Shown here piece by piece: positions 46,047 to 57,274 of a DNA stretch of 64,000 nucleotides; the first letter of the stretch is position 1, and each line of letters begins with the position of its first letter. The DNA is taken from NCBI RefSeq assembly GCF_963169125.1, contig NC_084794.1, forward strand, positions 88,085,018 through 88,149,017. Reading direction: 5' to 3'. Origin of the DNA: Humulus lupulus (lineage: Eukaryota; Streptophyta; Magnoliopsida; Rosales; Cannabaceae). A program made the translations under genes and the position numbers. The notes beneath the pieces are model-generated. The model made no database searches. It saw only the letters and a program-made list of their open reading frames with translations, and was not told the origin of the DNA.

Positions 46047-46621
46047 ACGTACTGAACGTTCTTTTCATGTTTATGACGAGTTACTTCAAGCTTAAGTAAC
46101 CTCAAAAAATCCCAATGCCCGGGGTCCCAAAAATGCCCCCGAGGGTAAAATAGTCAAAATTCCCAAAATTCCCTCCTGATCTCATTAACTCCAAATATAT
46201 CATCAAATAATCATTCCCATTACCCAATAACCTGGTAATGTACTAAATACCCAATATACCCCTTGACTCGCACCAAGTCAAATGTGGGTTCCATTGTGAC
46301 TTTCCCACTAGCTTGCTCCCTAGGATCGTCTCATGCCAAGTAACCCAAATATATTCACATGATAATGTGGTCCCACACATAAATCACATATATGCCAAAT
46401 ATACCCATAATAGACCAAATTACGAAAATTGCCATTTTAATCAGAAATGGGCCCACATGCATATTTAATTCACCAAAACATGCATACCAAGTCATATTAT
46501 AATATAACTCACATAATCCCATAAGGATACCCATATATATATATCACATAATTTCCATAATTTTCCAGCATGGCCTCCTAATCAAGACCCTAAGCCTTAT
46601 TAGGTAATTTGGGATGTTACA

Positions 46622-46626
46622 TAATC
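46622..46626. repeat. TSD of solo LTR G1, right copy (taatc)
   Basis: Perfect copy of 43562-43566, followed by AATTGAATAAC, which continues the E leader. Confidence 0.9.
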
Positions 46627-47491
46627 AATTGAATAACAATTAATAAATGAAGGTTTAAATTCGTGTCTTTTGGACCTTAGTACTGGGAACGACATACTAG
46701 ACCCAACCCTCCTCCATACAAGCCCAATTGTTAAGGCCCATTTGCTTGAGTTGGACTTAATTGTATAGATTCATTATAATAGTTAAACCTAAATATTGAT
46801 TAACAACAAATTAATTTTAATTGAATTGATTTTTTTTCAATGTGACACTTTAGAATTAATAGAAATTTATAGGACTTTGATTTTAATTTTTCGGAGAACC
46901 ATAGTCATTAATTTTCAAAAAATAAATAATAAAAATACTATTTTTAATTAATAATGAGCTTATTTTAAGAATTATATTCGATCTCCACTGTTGGTTTAAC
47001 AAGGTAAATAGCTTAATGAGGCCTCAAGACACTTTGATTCGTCCCCCTACGAAAGGTGTTCATTAGTTATTTTGACAATGTTAGGTTTCGAAAGATAGAT
47101 AATTATAGGTCAAATTCAACTAGACTCACCCTACGGTGACTACTAGGACTACATCTATGATTATTGAAACCGTGGGTCTAGCTCATAGAATAAGAGATTT
47201 TGTTTTCTTATTTTGATCGAATAGTAGGTTGTTAATAATGATGTCCATTATTAAATGAGTTTACAACTCTATTTAACTAATGATATTTTTTGACTCTCGC
47301 CAACCGGGACATGAATATCACAAATTTGTTAAAAACCTAAAGAAATAAAGATATGATTATTTTGGTATTTTTTTTCCATATCTTACATATTTATGGTATA
47401 TGTTGGCTATTTCTTAAAATTAGTGTGAATAGAAGTTCTATTGAGCAAAAGTGATTGATTTCTATTTTATTGATAATTTGTAGTTTTAAGT
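46627..47491 (+). other. E leader, second part
   Basis: AT-rich and homologous to the last third of the leaders of A and B. The acceptor-like TTGATAATTTGTAG (AG at 47482-47483) precedes the gag start at 47492 by eight bases. No gene seen. Confidence 0.55.
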
Positions 47492-48290
47492 ATGGTTGTG
47501 TCTACTCCCATCCTTTCTCAACTTTCTATGGAGAAACTCACTGGAAAAAACTTCCTTAAGTGGAAGCAGAATATCAACATAGTGTAGATTGATGACAACA
47601 CCAAGTTCTTCATGACTGAGGAATCCCCAGAAGTTCCAGCTAAAAGAGCTCCCAAGTCTGTAAGAGATAAATATGAGCATTGGCATGCGGCTAATAACAA
47701 GGCACGACACTACATGTTGACTAGTATGGTCGACATTCTCAAGACAAAGATGGAGACTGTCGAGATGACCTATGAAATCATGGATAAACTCCAAGACATG
47801 TTCGGTGCAAAGTCTGTGCAGACTCATTTTGAGGCCACCAAGAAATATGCCAATGCTTGGATGGCACCGTCTCCACACGTTCATGATCAACTCAACTATG
47901 GTCTGGCGCAGCTCATGAACGAGCTTCAGACTTTCAAGTATATCATGGGTGGACCTAGTAAGGGAGGAGAAAAGAAGACTACTGCTGCTGATCCAGCTAA
48001 GGCTGAAGCTAACCAAGCTTCGTCTTCGAAAGCTGGAAACAAGAGGAAAGATGGACAAAACAACAACCCCAGGACTGCAAATGCTACAAAGATGAGCGCA
48101 CAACCAAGTGCACAGACGCCTAAGGGGGAGAAAAAGAAAAACAAGAAAGGTAAAGGTAAGTGTTTTCACTGCAAAGAGAATGGGCATTGGAAACAATATT
48201 GCCCCAAGTTTCTAGTAGCGAAAAACAATGGTAATGATTATAGTTCATATATCTTAGAAACATGTGTTTTAGAGAATGATAAATTCGTTT
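47492..48290 (+). pseudogene. gag: E gag, full core retained
   Basis: ATG at 47492 opens MVVSTPILSQLSMEKLT. An in-frame TAG lies at 47585-47587. From 47612 the frame is open for 299 residues into protease. The core contains KYEHWHAANNKARHYML, SMVDILKTKMETVEMTYEIM and DKLQDMFGAKSVQTHFEATK, typical of copia Gag (UBN2-like). Then come NYGLAQLMNELQTF, a Lys-rich linker and the knuckle CFHCKENGHWKQYC. The core segment of about 60 residues between EESPE and NAWMAP is absent from A and B. Confidence 0.9.
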
Positions 48291-49192
48291 GGATTATTGA
48301 TTCTGGATCTACTAACCATGTTTGTAACTCTTTACAGCTTCTTGAATCGTGGGAGGAAGTGGATGAAGGCGACTTAAAGCTTAGAGGTGGGAATAGAGCG
48401 TTTGTTACAGTCCAAGCTAGAGGAAAAGCTCACTTGAATTTTGGAAATAAATATTTAATTTTTAAAGATGTTGCAATTAGAACAATTTGTTATGACTTTC
48501 ACAATTTCTAATATATCTATTTCTTTCAATGGATCACAATTGTGTATTGCATGTTTGGAAAACAGGCTTTATATTCTATGACCTAACGAACCCCTCGCTC
48601 TTAATAATGATTTATTCAAAGTAGCTAAACCTAGGACCAATAAAAGTCAAAAGACCGATAACGATAACATGACGTATTTATGGCATTAAAGACTAGGTCA
48701 CTTTGGCTATGATAGAATTCAAATACTTACAAAGGACGGGCCTTTGAGGGAACTCACCTTAGGTGAATTACCTGCTGTGAATCTTGTCTAAAAGGCAAAC
48801 TGACCAAGCATCCATTCTCTGCAAAGGGTGATAGGGCCAAAGAACCACTTGGACTTGTTCATTCAGATGTTCATGGACCTTCGAATGTACAAGCCACGGG
48901 TGGTTTTGAGTATTTCGTCACTTTCATTGACGACTACTCTAGATACTTGTGTCTTTACCTAATGCATAGGCAATCAGAAATTTTTTCAAAGTTTAAGGAA
49001 TTCCTAGCTATGGCTTAGAATCAATTAGGTAAAACATTAAAGATCTTGCGATCTAATAGGGGTGGAGAATATTTGGATATGCAGTTCCAAGATCATTTAA
49101 CTGAACTTGGAATTTTACCACAACTTACTGCCCCGGGTACTCTGCAAGAAAATGGTGTATTGGAATGCCGGATCAGAACTTTATTGGAAATG
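48290..49192 (+). pseudogene. pol: E protease and integrase N-terminal part
   Basis: Protease WIIDSGSTNHVC at about 48292-48327 keeps the active site. A deletion of about 46 bases after FKDV at 48470 shifts the frame and the ORF ends at 48511. The zinc region is readable as WH then a TAA, RLGHFGYDR (48670-48720). The Cys pair region is shifted. The first Asp block LVHSDVHGP and the FIDDYSR and RGGEYLDM blocks follow. It ends at ALLEMV-like sequence at 49192, where F is inserted. Confidence 0.88.
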
Positions 49193-49197
49193 GTTAG
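49193..49197. repeat. TSD of element F, left copy (gttag)
   Basis: Perfect partner at 60850-60854. Confidence 0.93.
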
Positions 49198-49783
49198 TGT
49201 TGACCCACGATTTGGCCAACTGACACGGAGTCAAAATATGATTGAAATAGACGAATGTAAAGAGAATAACGTAATGACAAAAGTAAAGAAAACACAGTGA
49301 TTTATAGTGGTTCGGCCCCAGGATCTGGTAATGACCTACGTCCACTTAGAATGATATTGATATATAATCAAAAGTATGATCAGAGAACTTGGGTTCAATG
49401 AGTTTCAACACTTCTGACCAACAATACAAGTTTGCTCAGAGAAATTCTATAATTCCTATGATTCCGAAGCCAAAAAGTCCCTCCCCTTGAGCTATATCTT
49501 GCTATATAGGCTCATGGAGGGTTACCAAATATTGTTACAGATATTACTCCCTGAATAATCGGATATCTAGAAGATTGCATGAGATAAATTCGGGATTCAC
49601 AAAGATGTTCCATAATTGTTGCCTTGGCTGCGAAACCACCGACCAGACTGGTCATGGGTAAGATAGGCTAGTTCTGCTTCTGCTGTGCATACTAGTCGAT
49701 ACTCTAGCAGACGCCTTCCAGGTATCAGCCACGTGTCAAGAGAATTATCTGCCACGTCATAAATGCTAATTTATTGGATAACA
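49198..49783 (-). repeat. F 3' LTR (586 bp)
   Basis: Reads TGTTGACC...GGATAACA on the + strand. GCCACGTGTC at 49728-49737 is GACACGTGGC on the element strand; the other LTR has CATGTG there. Confidence 0.95.
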
Positions 49784-49795
49784 TTTGCCCCCCAA
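49784..49795 (-). other. F polypurine tract
   Basis: The - strand reads TTGGGGGGCAAA directly before the LTR. Confidence 0.85.
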
Positions 49796-50015
49796 AGTTT
49801 ATTTACTACGAACAGTAAATAAACTTTGAACGAGCGACTCTTCGGTAACCCCTCCTAACGTGTCAGAACCCTTCGTGTGTTTTTGAAAAAAGCAACCCAC
49901 TTCTGTCCAATCATAACTTTTCGGTTCCCCAGAAACGACTTCGACGGCCATCACGTTTCCCCATACTTCGAAAAGGGAAAAATAATGATTACATCTTTCT
50001 AGTATCAGGACAAAC
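49796..50015 (+). other. F spacer and upstream promoter region of antisense gene
   Basis: No coding signal. Leads into the TATA box at 50016. Confidence 0.4.
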
Positions 50016-50024
50016 TTATATAAG
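50016..50024 (+). promoter_or_regulatory. TATA box of F antisense gene
   Basis: TTATATAAG on the + strand, 233 bases inside the LTR. The leader exon follows, to donor GGTAGGTT at about 50197. Confidence 0.65.
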
Positions 50025-50196
50025 ACCAGCAGAGCCATCTCTTTTCTTTTCACACACGCCATTATTCCGCCAAGAACCCTAAAAACCAAAGCATTACACT
50101 TCTCCGGCGAACGTTCTCTTGTGTTTTTCGCGACTCAGACGGTGGGCTCCTTAATCTCCGAAGACCTTTCTTCCACCTTCACGACCACTATTCTTG

Positions 50197-50620
50197 GTAG
50201 GTTCCTGAAACCCCATTCTTCTAATTTCTCGTGGTGCATGTTTTTCATGGCGTACTTTTTAAGTCTCTCGGCTTCTGGTTTTAGGTGTTTGTAGATAGAA
50301 TGTTTTGTAGGCAGAGTAGGTTTAGGAGTTAGTTTGAAACCCAGGATCATGCTTTTTAGGACGTAAAACCGAAGTAACATTTCGATTTTTAAGCTAGTTG
50401 AAAAAATAATTTTTCCCGCCCTAAGGGGAGTTGAAAAAGCTTTTCAGAAAAACTTTTCACTTTCACCTTTTAATCCGTTTTTCAAACCGTTCGCATAGAA
50501 AGATTTAGTTTCTTGTTAGAATGCTGTTGTATAAAAGCTTAACTTTTATACTCGACCAGCGTTATTCCAACAAGACTTCTAAAGTTCTATAATCTTACCT
50601 CCCCATTCTTCTGTTTGCAG
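50197..50620 (+). other. Leader intron of F antisense gene (predicted)
   Basis: Donor CTTG|GTAGGT and acceptor CTGTTTGCAG at 50620. The length of 424 bases matches the 421-base intron of C. Confidence 0.5.
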
Positions 50621-53270
50621 ATTTTAATGCCAGATTTGTGGGGAGGTGAGAGACCCATCGACGACGACCTCCTCGCTCAGTTGCTCGAGGGAGAAGAACA
50701 GCCAGTTGATCGTATCCATCAGATACCCTTCTCGCGATCCTCTTTCAGAACACACCCTTCTCCTCTAATGGCCCGCTCCAAATCTTCTGGCAAGAAAAAG
50801 CCCGAGTCTGAAAGCAACACTACTTCCCCTGCCCAGCCTGATTCGCAGGCTAGGGCTCCCTCGACCAGTGGTCGAGAAGATCTTGTTCCTGACCCTAATA
50901 TCCAAACTAGGGCTCGCCCTCGTCATCGCAATCCGCCTGATGTCGAGTGGTATACTCCTCCAGCCAGTTCAGTGACCATCCGAATGGTTGCTAACTGCTT
51001 CAGGAAGTTCCCCCTCACGGGGGTAACCATTACACGTCCCACCGCGGACCAGAGGGCTAACCGTCCAGGAGGGGCGAACAGCGCCTAGTCCCGGTATCAC
51101 ATTGAGGCGGGAGCTTATCTCCCTCTTCATCCTTTCTTTGTGGGGGTGGCCAATTATTTCGGCGTCGCTCCCTTTCAAATAACTCCCAACGGATATAGGA
51201 TGCTGGCCGCACTCTATGTTCTGTACAAACTTAACAAATGGCCAGAACTTTCACCCCACGAGGTCAACTATCTTTTTGACCTCAAGTCCAACCCTCAGCA
51301 CAACGGGACGTGCTTTTTCCACTTCTGCCACCAGGAAACCGGCCGGACGTTCTTGAGTGGTACAACCCATATATCAAACGTGGGGCATTACAACAAGGAG
51401 TACTTCTTTACTCCGGACATAACCAGTGACAACTTGGCCTTTGCGAGAGGAGGTACAAACTTGTCTTTGCCTTGGTTGACACTTTAACATGGAGTATTTC
51501 CTTTTATTTTCTCTCAAACTTGATCTGTTTTTCAGGCCCTTGGTTACGTCCGACCCCAACACCAAGCATGGTGTCGAGGTCTAATACTCTGGCCAGGATG
51601 TCTGATGCAGCGAAATGTGTCAAGACCTTAACACTTGAAAAGAACTTGAGGTCGTCTGGCCTCCTGGCTCCTCGCCATGAAAATAGAGGGCCCGTGGTGG
51701 GCGATGCCACTGCCGAGGGGGTTCCCGAGCAGCAACCTCCTGTGCCTCCTCCTAGGAGGAGGCCAACAGGAGTTACGATCAGGGAACCCACGGGCAGCCC
51801 TTCTGCTCCCCAAGGCAAGGGGAAAGAAAAGGCCACAGAGCCTGTTGTTGACTTAGGAGAGTCTTCTGATGACAATGGTAACGTTATTTCGCTTTTAAAT
51901 GGTTTGCCAATTCCCTGTCATATGTTTGATGGGGATGGCAACTTTACATATTCTCCAAATCTAGGGCCAGACTTCTTCAAGCCAGAAAATGATTATATGA
52001 CTAATAGAGTCAATAGTGTAGCGACCAGTAGTTGTAGCTCGGGTATTTACTTTGTTATCTTCTTTCTGTTGTATTACTTACTTTCACCTTCCTCTTTCCT
52101 GTTTAACCTCTTGTGTTTACTATCATGCAGATATGTCGACTCCCAACATCTTCGACATGTATCAGACCGAGGAAGAAGAAGAAACCCCCCAACTCACATG
52201 GAAGCCAAAAAAAAGATCTGGCGAATCCAGTCGGGGCCCTCCAGCCAAGAAAAGTCGACCAGAAGACCCTCCTCAGGGCATGCCAACTGGGCAAAGTCCT
52301 GCACCAACTGGACGAACTCCTACTCCTACTCCTCCTCCAGCTCCTTCTGAACAGCAAACTACTCCTGTTCGGCCGAATCCTCCAACTGCGCCTGCCAGGG
52401 AGCATCTTTCTCGTGAAGAAGCTCATGGGGCCAGACTTATGAGCCATGCTATCCGATCCGCCCGGGACCGCCTCGATCGCATTGGTAAAGGTGAGCGTGT
52501 TAGGGCCGCAATGGTTCAGGCTAAAGAGCTGTCAGTCGATCAGCTCATGAACAGGGCTTTGAACGAAATCTCCAGCGTAAGTGCTTCTTTATTCTTTGAG
52601 TCTTTAGTTTTTTAGTCTTCGTGATAAGTTCTGACTCCTTTTTCCTTGTGCACAGGCCTTATTCTCTGCCATTACTGCCCGTACCCGAGCCCAGGCTTAT
52701 ATCGAGCAGGTCGAGGCAAAAGCCATCGAGAGGTTCCAGGTGAAAGCGGCCGAGGAGCTTTCGGCTGCTGAGGCTAAGTATGCTAAGGAGTTGGAGGCGG
52801 TGATCCGAGAGAGGGATGCAGCAGTGACTAAGCTGTCCGAGGCTGAAGCTGCGAAGGAAGCAGCGGTCAAGTTGAGGCAAGAGTACCGGGAGATCAGCAG
52901 AACCCAGCTCCGCAAAATCAAGCATCTGGGGGAGGTAGCCAAGACCAAGGATAAGGTTATTCTCTCCCTCGAGGGCAAAGTGAAGCAGTTGGAGCTCGAC
53001 AACTCCAAGAATCTGGAAAAGTATAAGAGGACAACACTCCGATGTTTCTACAATTTCTGGAAACACAATCAGGGTGCTGACTTTAGTTACCTTTCAGAGG
53101 AAGTCAGAACTGCGGAGCTGGCCCGATGTGCTGCCCAACTGGCCGAAGAGGAGGCAAGAGCCATGACCCCTGCCACTCCAAGCGTCGCTGGTTTAGAAGA
53201 AGAAGATGCTGTTGAGGACGTGATTAACCAGGATGCTGCTCAGGATCCTCCAGCCCCGAATGCCTCTTAA
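50621..53270 (+). pseudogene. F antisense gene: putative gypsy-type transposon domain protein, spliced
   Basis: Predicted exons 50621-51452, 51536-52042, 52131-52576 and 52656-53270. From ATG 50627 the joined coding length is 2,394 bases, a multiple of three: 797 residues with one in-frame TAG at codon 154. Introns of 83, 88 and 79 bases have GT...AG ends (tttttcag, catgcag, gtgcacag). Residues about 90-280 hold AGAYLPLHPFFVGVANYFGV, MLAALYVLYKLNKWPELS and NGTCFFHFCHQE, as in the plant family annotated putative gypsy-type transposon (PF04195-like; from recollection, not searched). Then come Pro-rich linkers, a long coiled coil (52700-53030) and the C-terminal FWKHNQGADFSY. No signal peptide or membrane segment. 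Function unknown. Confidence 0.8.
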
Positions 53271-53965
53271 ATTCTTATTTGTTTTTGGATATACGACCCA
53301 AGGGTCGTAGTGTAAAGACAGTAATTTCTTTTTAAACTTTACTGCATGAGCAGTAAATCTTCTTTTTTCTTTTTTATTATTTGAACAGTTACATCCAAGC
53401 AGCGATGCTTGCGGTGTAAAAGCTTAACTCTTGGTGCTATAATATTTTATTATAACATTTATCCGTATGACCGGACTTAGCATAGTACTTTGGCATGATT
53501 TAACAAAACATAAATTTTGAAAAATACTCTAAGTACTGTAGCATGCTTTCACTTATTTTGTTCATGTGTTTACATACCTTAAGATAATGCTTTGCTATCG
53601 ATGTGCCTTATATGCCCCCCAAGTGATCGAGGAGCTTTAGGTCCTTGGTCACTTGCCTTGACCATAACCTGTTTGAACGTTCCTGTCCGTAGTAAAACTG
53701 ATACTTGTAATACAGCAAAATAACACACGTAATGAACAAATACTTGTGAATATAAATTCACAAAGGTTGGCAAGAATGACTGGCTGAGCACAGTCCCTTA
53801 TAATCTCGTATTAAAAATGGACTAAACATGTCTTTACGAGTGACTCTGATATAGAATCTTACATATATGAGCAGTCAGCCATACATCATGGCTAACCCTC
53901 TTTGCAAAACTTGTTAAAATTAAAAGAGAAATTTAAACAAGCCAGTCCTTTTTAAAAAGGGCTGT
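53271..53965 (-). other. F spacer between pol and antisense gene
   Basis: 695 bases without a gene. It contains the internal G-run at 53614-53624. The small ORF at 53579-53791 has no support. No clear tandem array, unlike C and D. Confidence 0.6.
53614..53624 (-). other. Internal polypurine-like tract of F
   Basis: The - strand reads ACTTGGGGGGC followed by ATATAAG. The first 15 bases match the D tract at 34015-34029. Both lie downstream of pol. Confidence 0.45.
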
Positions 53966-56900
53966 TCATTGATAATACTTGCGCAGGTGTTCTCCATTCC
54001 AATAGCGTGGAACGAGATCTCCGTTTAAGCGTGCAAGTTTGTAGGTGCCTGGGTGAAGGACTTCTTCAATTTGGTAAGGCCCTTCCCAGTTAGGTCCGAG
54101 CACTCCAGCAGTGGGGTCGCGGGTATTTAAGAAAACTCGTCGTAGCACCAAATCTCCGATGTTGAATTTTCTTTCTTTAACTTTGGAGTTAAAGTACCGG
54201 GCGACTTTTTGCTGGTAAGCAGCAACTCGGAGTTGAGATTTTTCTCTTATCTCATCGATCGAGTCTAGGGACTCCATCATCAACTGGCTGTTCACGTCCT
54301 GGTCGTAGGTCAAACGCCGATGTGAGGGGGGATCTAACTCGACAGGTAACATTGCCTCATATCCGTAGGCTAGAGAAAATGGGGTATGCCCTGTCGCTGT
54401 TCGATGAGATGTTCTATACGACCAGAGGACTTCAGGCAGTTGTTCTGGCCATGCTCCTTTAGCTTCTTCAAGTCGTTTTTTCAGGGTGTCCTTGAGAGTT
54501 TTGTTTACAGCTTCGACTTGCCCATTTTCTTGGGGGTGTGCGACTGAAGAAAAGCTCTTAATAACTCCATGCCTCTCGCAGAAATCGGTGAACAGGTCGC
54601 TGTCAAATTGGGTCCCGTTGTCTGAAACTATCTTTCTGGGCAATCCATACCGGCATACAATGTTCTTGATGACGAAGTCAAGAACTTTTTTGGTTGTGAT
54701 GGTTGCGAGTGGTTCAGCTTCGGCCCATTTTGTGAAATAATCGACTGCCACGATTGCATACTTTACTCCTCCTTTTCCTGTTGGCAGTGATCCAATCAAG
54801 TCTATTCCCCATATTGCGAAAGGCCATGGGCTCTGCATCTGCTTTAGCTCGTTTGGAGCTGCTCGTGGGATCTTGGAGAACCTTTGACATTTATCGCATC
54901 TTCGTACGTACTTCATTGAATCCTCGTTCATTGTTGGCCAGAAGTAGCCTTGCCTTAGAACTTTTTTCGCCAAACTCTGCCCTCCAGCGTGATCTCCGCA
55001 GAAGCCTTCATGCACCTCTTTCATGAGTTCCTTAGCTTTTTCTGATGTAATGCATCTAAGTAGTGGCATTGAATATCCTCTTCGGTACATAACACCGTCG
55101 AGCAGTATGTACCTAGCAGCCCGCCTTTGCAGAGTTCTGGCCTTGTTTCTATCTGCTGGCAATGTTCCACTTGTCAGATACTCCAGGTAAGGCGTCATCC
55201 ACGTATCTTCTGCACGAATCTCCAAGTTGGCTTCGGCCGCTTCAATGCTTGGCTTACCCAATCTTTCTACTGGGACTATGTTCAAGGTGTCAGCATCCTT
55301 TGCACTTGCAAGTTTGGCTAAGGCGTCTGCATTCAAATTTTGGTCTCGTGGAATTTGCTGGAGGGTGTACTTTGTGAACTGGGCTAGCAAATCTTTCGCT
55401 TTATTAAGGTAGGCCATCATCTTTAATCCTCGCGCTTGATATTCTCCCAGGACTTGATTCACGAACAGCTGAGAGTCACTGTAAATATCAAGCATTTTTA
55501 TTCTCATATCTTTGGCCATTCTCAGTCTAGCGAGGAGCGCTTCGTATTCTGCTTCATTGTTTGATGCTGCGAAGTCAAACATGATTGCGCAGTGAAATCG
55601 ATGCCCTTCGGGCGTTATCAATATCACTCCCGCTCCAGCGTGGGATTCATTGGATGAACCATCCGTGAATAGTTTCCACGAAGGAGTTTTGTCTTGAGGC
55701 ATGGGCGCTTCAGGCTGTTTGCCTAGCTCACTGTTGGGGAGTTCGGTGAACTCCGCAATAAAATCAGCCAAGACTTGTCCTTTTATTGCTGCTCGCGATG
55801 AATAAGTTACATCGAACTGTCCCAATTCAACTGCCCATTTTAACAGTCGTCCAGCCGCCTCAGGTTTTTGGAGGACTTGCCGAAGGGGCTGGTCGGTCAG
55901 AACTGTGATAGGATGGGCTTGGAAGTATGGACGCAACTTTCTGGAGGCTAGAATTAAGCAATATGCTAATCTCTCAATTGGTGGATATTTCAATTCTGAA
56001 CTGATAAGCCTTTTGCTGACATAGTAAACAGCTTTTTGTACGCCTTCTTCCTCCCGTATTAGTACCGCACTAGCAGCAACTTCGGTAATCGCCAGATAAA
56101 TATACAAAGTTTCTCCTTCGATTGGTTTTGATAGGATAGGAGGTTGTGACATATGAATTTTTAAGGCCTGGAATGCTTGTTCGCAGTCTTCCGTCCATTC
56201 AAACTTCTTATTCCCCCTGAGTAGATTAAAGAATGGAACGCACTTGTCAAATGATTTTGAGATGAATCTACTTAGGGCAGCGATCCTTCCGGTCAGGCTT
56301 TGTACGTCCTTGATTCTTTCTGGCGACTTCATGTCGATCAGAGCTTTTCTCTTGTCAGGGTTGGCCTCGATTCCTCTTGAATTTACTATAAACCCCAAGA
56401 ACTTCCCCGATCCGACTCCAAAGGAACATTTGAGGGGGTTCAATTTCATTTGATACTTGTTTAACACATCAAAGCATCCTTGCAAATCCCTCACATGTCC
56501 TTCTGCCTTCTTGGACTTCACTAGCATGTCATCCACATATACCTCCATGCTTACCCCGATCAGCTCCTTGAACATGTGGTTGACCAGTCGTTGGTAAGTT
56601 GCACCTGCGTTTTTCAGCCCGAAGGGCATCACTTTGTAACAATATAAGCCCGTGTCGGTCCGAAAACTGGTATGATCCTCGTCAGGGGGATGCATGCTGA
56701 TCTGGTTGTAACCTGAATACGTGTCCATGAATGAGAGGATCTCATGTCCTGCAGTAGCATCGACCAGCTGGTCGATCCTTGGGAGTGGGAAACAGTCTTT
56801 TGGGCAGGCTTTATTGAGGTCTGTAAAATCCACACAGGTCCGCCATTTTCCGTTAGGCTTAGGGACCAGTACCAGATTGGAGACCCACGATGGATAAAAT

Positions 56901-57274
56901 GCCACCCTGATGAACCCGTTCTCTTTAAGTCTTTCGACTTCCTCTTTCAAGGCTTTTGATCTGTCTTTATCGAGCAACCTTCTTTTTTGCTGCACAGGTG
57001 GAAAGGCTTTGTTTATGTTCAGGATATGGCTGGTCACTGATGGATCTATCCCAACCATATCCTTATGCGACCAGGCGAAAACTTCCTGGTTTTCTTGCAA
57101 GAATTTCACCAGTGCTTGCTTCGCGGTAGGCTCTAAATTCTTCCCAACCTTCACGACTCTGGTCGGGTCTTTTTCATCGAGTTGGACCTCCTCCAGGTCC
57201 TCGACGGGTCCAAAATTTTCTTCAAAATCCCCAAAGCGAGGATCCAAATCTATATCCTCACTTTGGGCAACACC
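53966..57274 (-). CDS. pol: F pol: RT, RNase H, second RNase H, integrase
   Basis: Long open frame, 1,093 residues by the M-numbering used here (first residue at 57247, really a TTG codon in frame after the TAG at 57275-57277). RT: YVDD at residues 237-240. First RNase H about 375-500, with the usual TDAS replaced by ITEVAAS. Second RNase H: D528, E565, D591, D641, an intact set. Integrase zinc domain H746, H753, C784, C787; core D816, D876 and E912, spaced 35 between the last two. C-terminus YYQ, stop at 53966-53968. Probably translated as part of one Gag-Pol protein. Enzymatically it looks intact, but the stops upstream make activity in cis doubtful. Confidence 0.95.
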   Translation of the reverse strand, partial: GVAQSEDIDLDPRFGDFEENFGPVEDLEEVQLDEKDPTRVVKVGKNLEPTAKQALVKFLQENQEVFAWSHKDMVGIDPSVTSHILNINKAFPPVQQKRRLLDKDRSKALKEEVERLKENGFIRVAFYPSWVSNLVLVPKPNGKWRTCVDFTDLNKACPKDCFPLPRIDQLVDATAGHEILSFMDTYSGYNQISMHPPDEDHTSFRTDTGLYCYKVMPFGLKNAGATYQRLVNHMFKELIGVSMEVYVDDMLVKSKKAEGHVRDLQGCFDVLNKYQMKLNPLKCSFGVGSGKFLGFIVNSRGIEANPDKRKALIDMKSPERIKDVQSLTGRIAALSRFISKSFDKCVPFFNLLRGNKKFEWTEDCEQAFQALKIHMSQPPILSKPIEGETLYIYLAITEVAASAVLIREEEGVQKAVYYVSKRLISSELKYPPIERLAYCLILASRKLRPYFQAHPITVLTDQPLRQVLQKPEAAGRLLKWAVELGQFDVTYSSRAAIKGQVLADFIAEFTELPNSELGKQPEAPMPQDKTPSWKLFTDGSSNESHAGAGVILITPEGHRFHCAIMFDFAASNNEAEYEALLARLRMAKDMRIKMLDIYSDSQLFVNQVLGEYQARGLKMMAYLNKAKDLLAQFTKYTLQQIPRDQNLNADALAKLASAKDADTLNIVPVERLGKPSIEAAEANLEIRAEDTWMTPYLEYLTSGTLPADRNKARTLQRRAARYILLDGVMYRRGYSMPLLRCITSEKAKELMKEVHEGFCGDHAGGQSLAKKVLRQGYFWPTMNEDSMKYVRRCDKCQRFSKIPRAAPNELKQMQSPWPFAIWGIDLIGSLPTGKGGVKYAIVAVDYFTKWAEAEPLATITTKKVLDFVIKNIVCRYGLPRKIVSDNGTQFDSDLFTDFCERHGVIKSFSSVAHPQENGQVEAVNKTLKDTLKKRLEEAKGAWPEQLPEVLWSYRTSHRTATGHTPFSLAYGYEAMLPVELDPPSHRRLTYDQDVNSQLMMESLDSIDEIREKSQLRVAAYQQKVARYFNSKVKERKFNIGDLVLRRVFLNTRDPTAGVLGPNWEGPYQIEEVLHPGTYKLARLNGDLVPRYWNGEHLRKYYQ

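Larger units (their letters stand above)
43567..46621. mobile_element. Solo LTR G1 (3,055 bp), TGTAACGCCC family
   Basis: Starts TGTAACGCCC and ends GATGTTACA, TG...CA, with a perfect 5-bp TSD. There is no gag or pol inside, so it is a solo LTR left by LTR-LTR recombination, or possibly a non-coding element. A second family member starts at 63740. A 53-bp minisatellite at 44328-44960 and a GA run at 46028-46046 are inside. The ORF at 45046-45525 has no recognisable domain. Which strand is sense cannot be decided, and the parent family is not identified. Confidence 0.8.

Noticed and set aside
43567..46621. DNA transposon with TGTAAC...GTTACA inverted ends
   Set aside because: Five-base TSD, TG...CA ends and no transposase fit a solo LTR better. 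Both ends share only six bases as inverted repeat.
47486..48196. 236-residue ORF on the - strand opposite E gag
   Set aside because: Shadow of the gag reading frame on the + strand, which has the zinc knuckle and protease motif.
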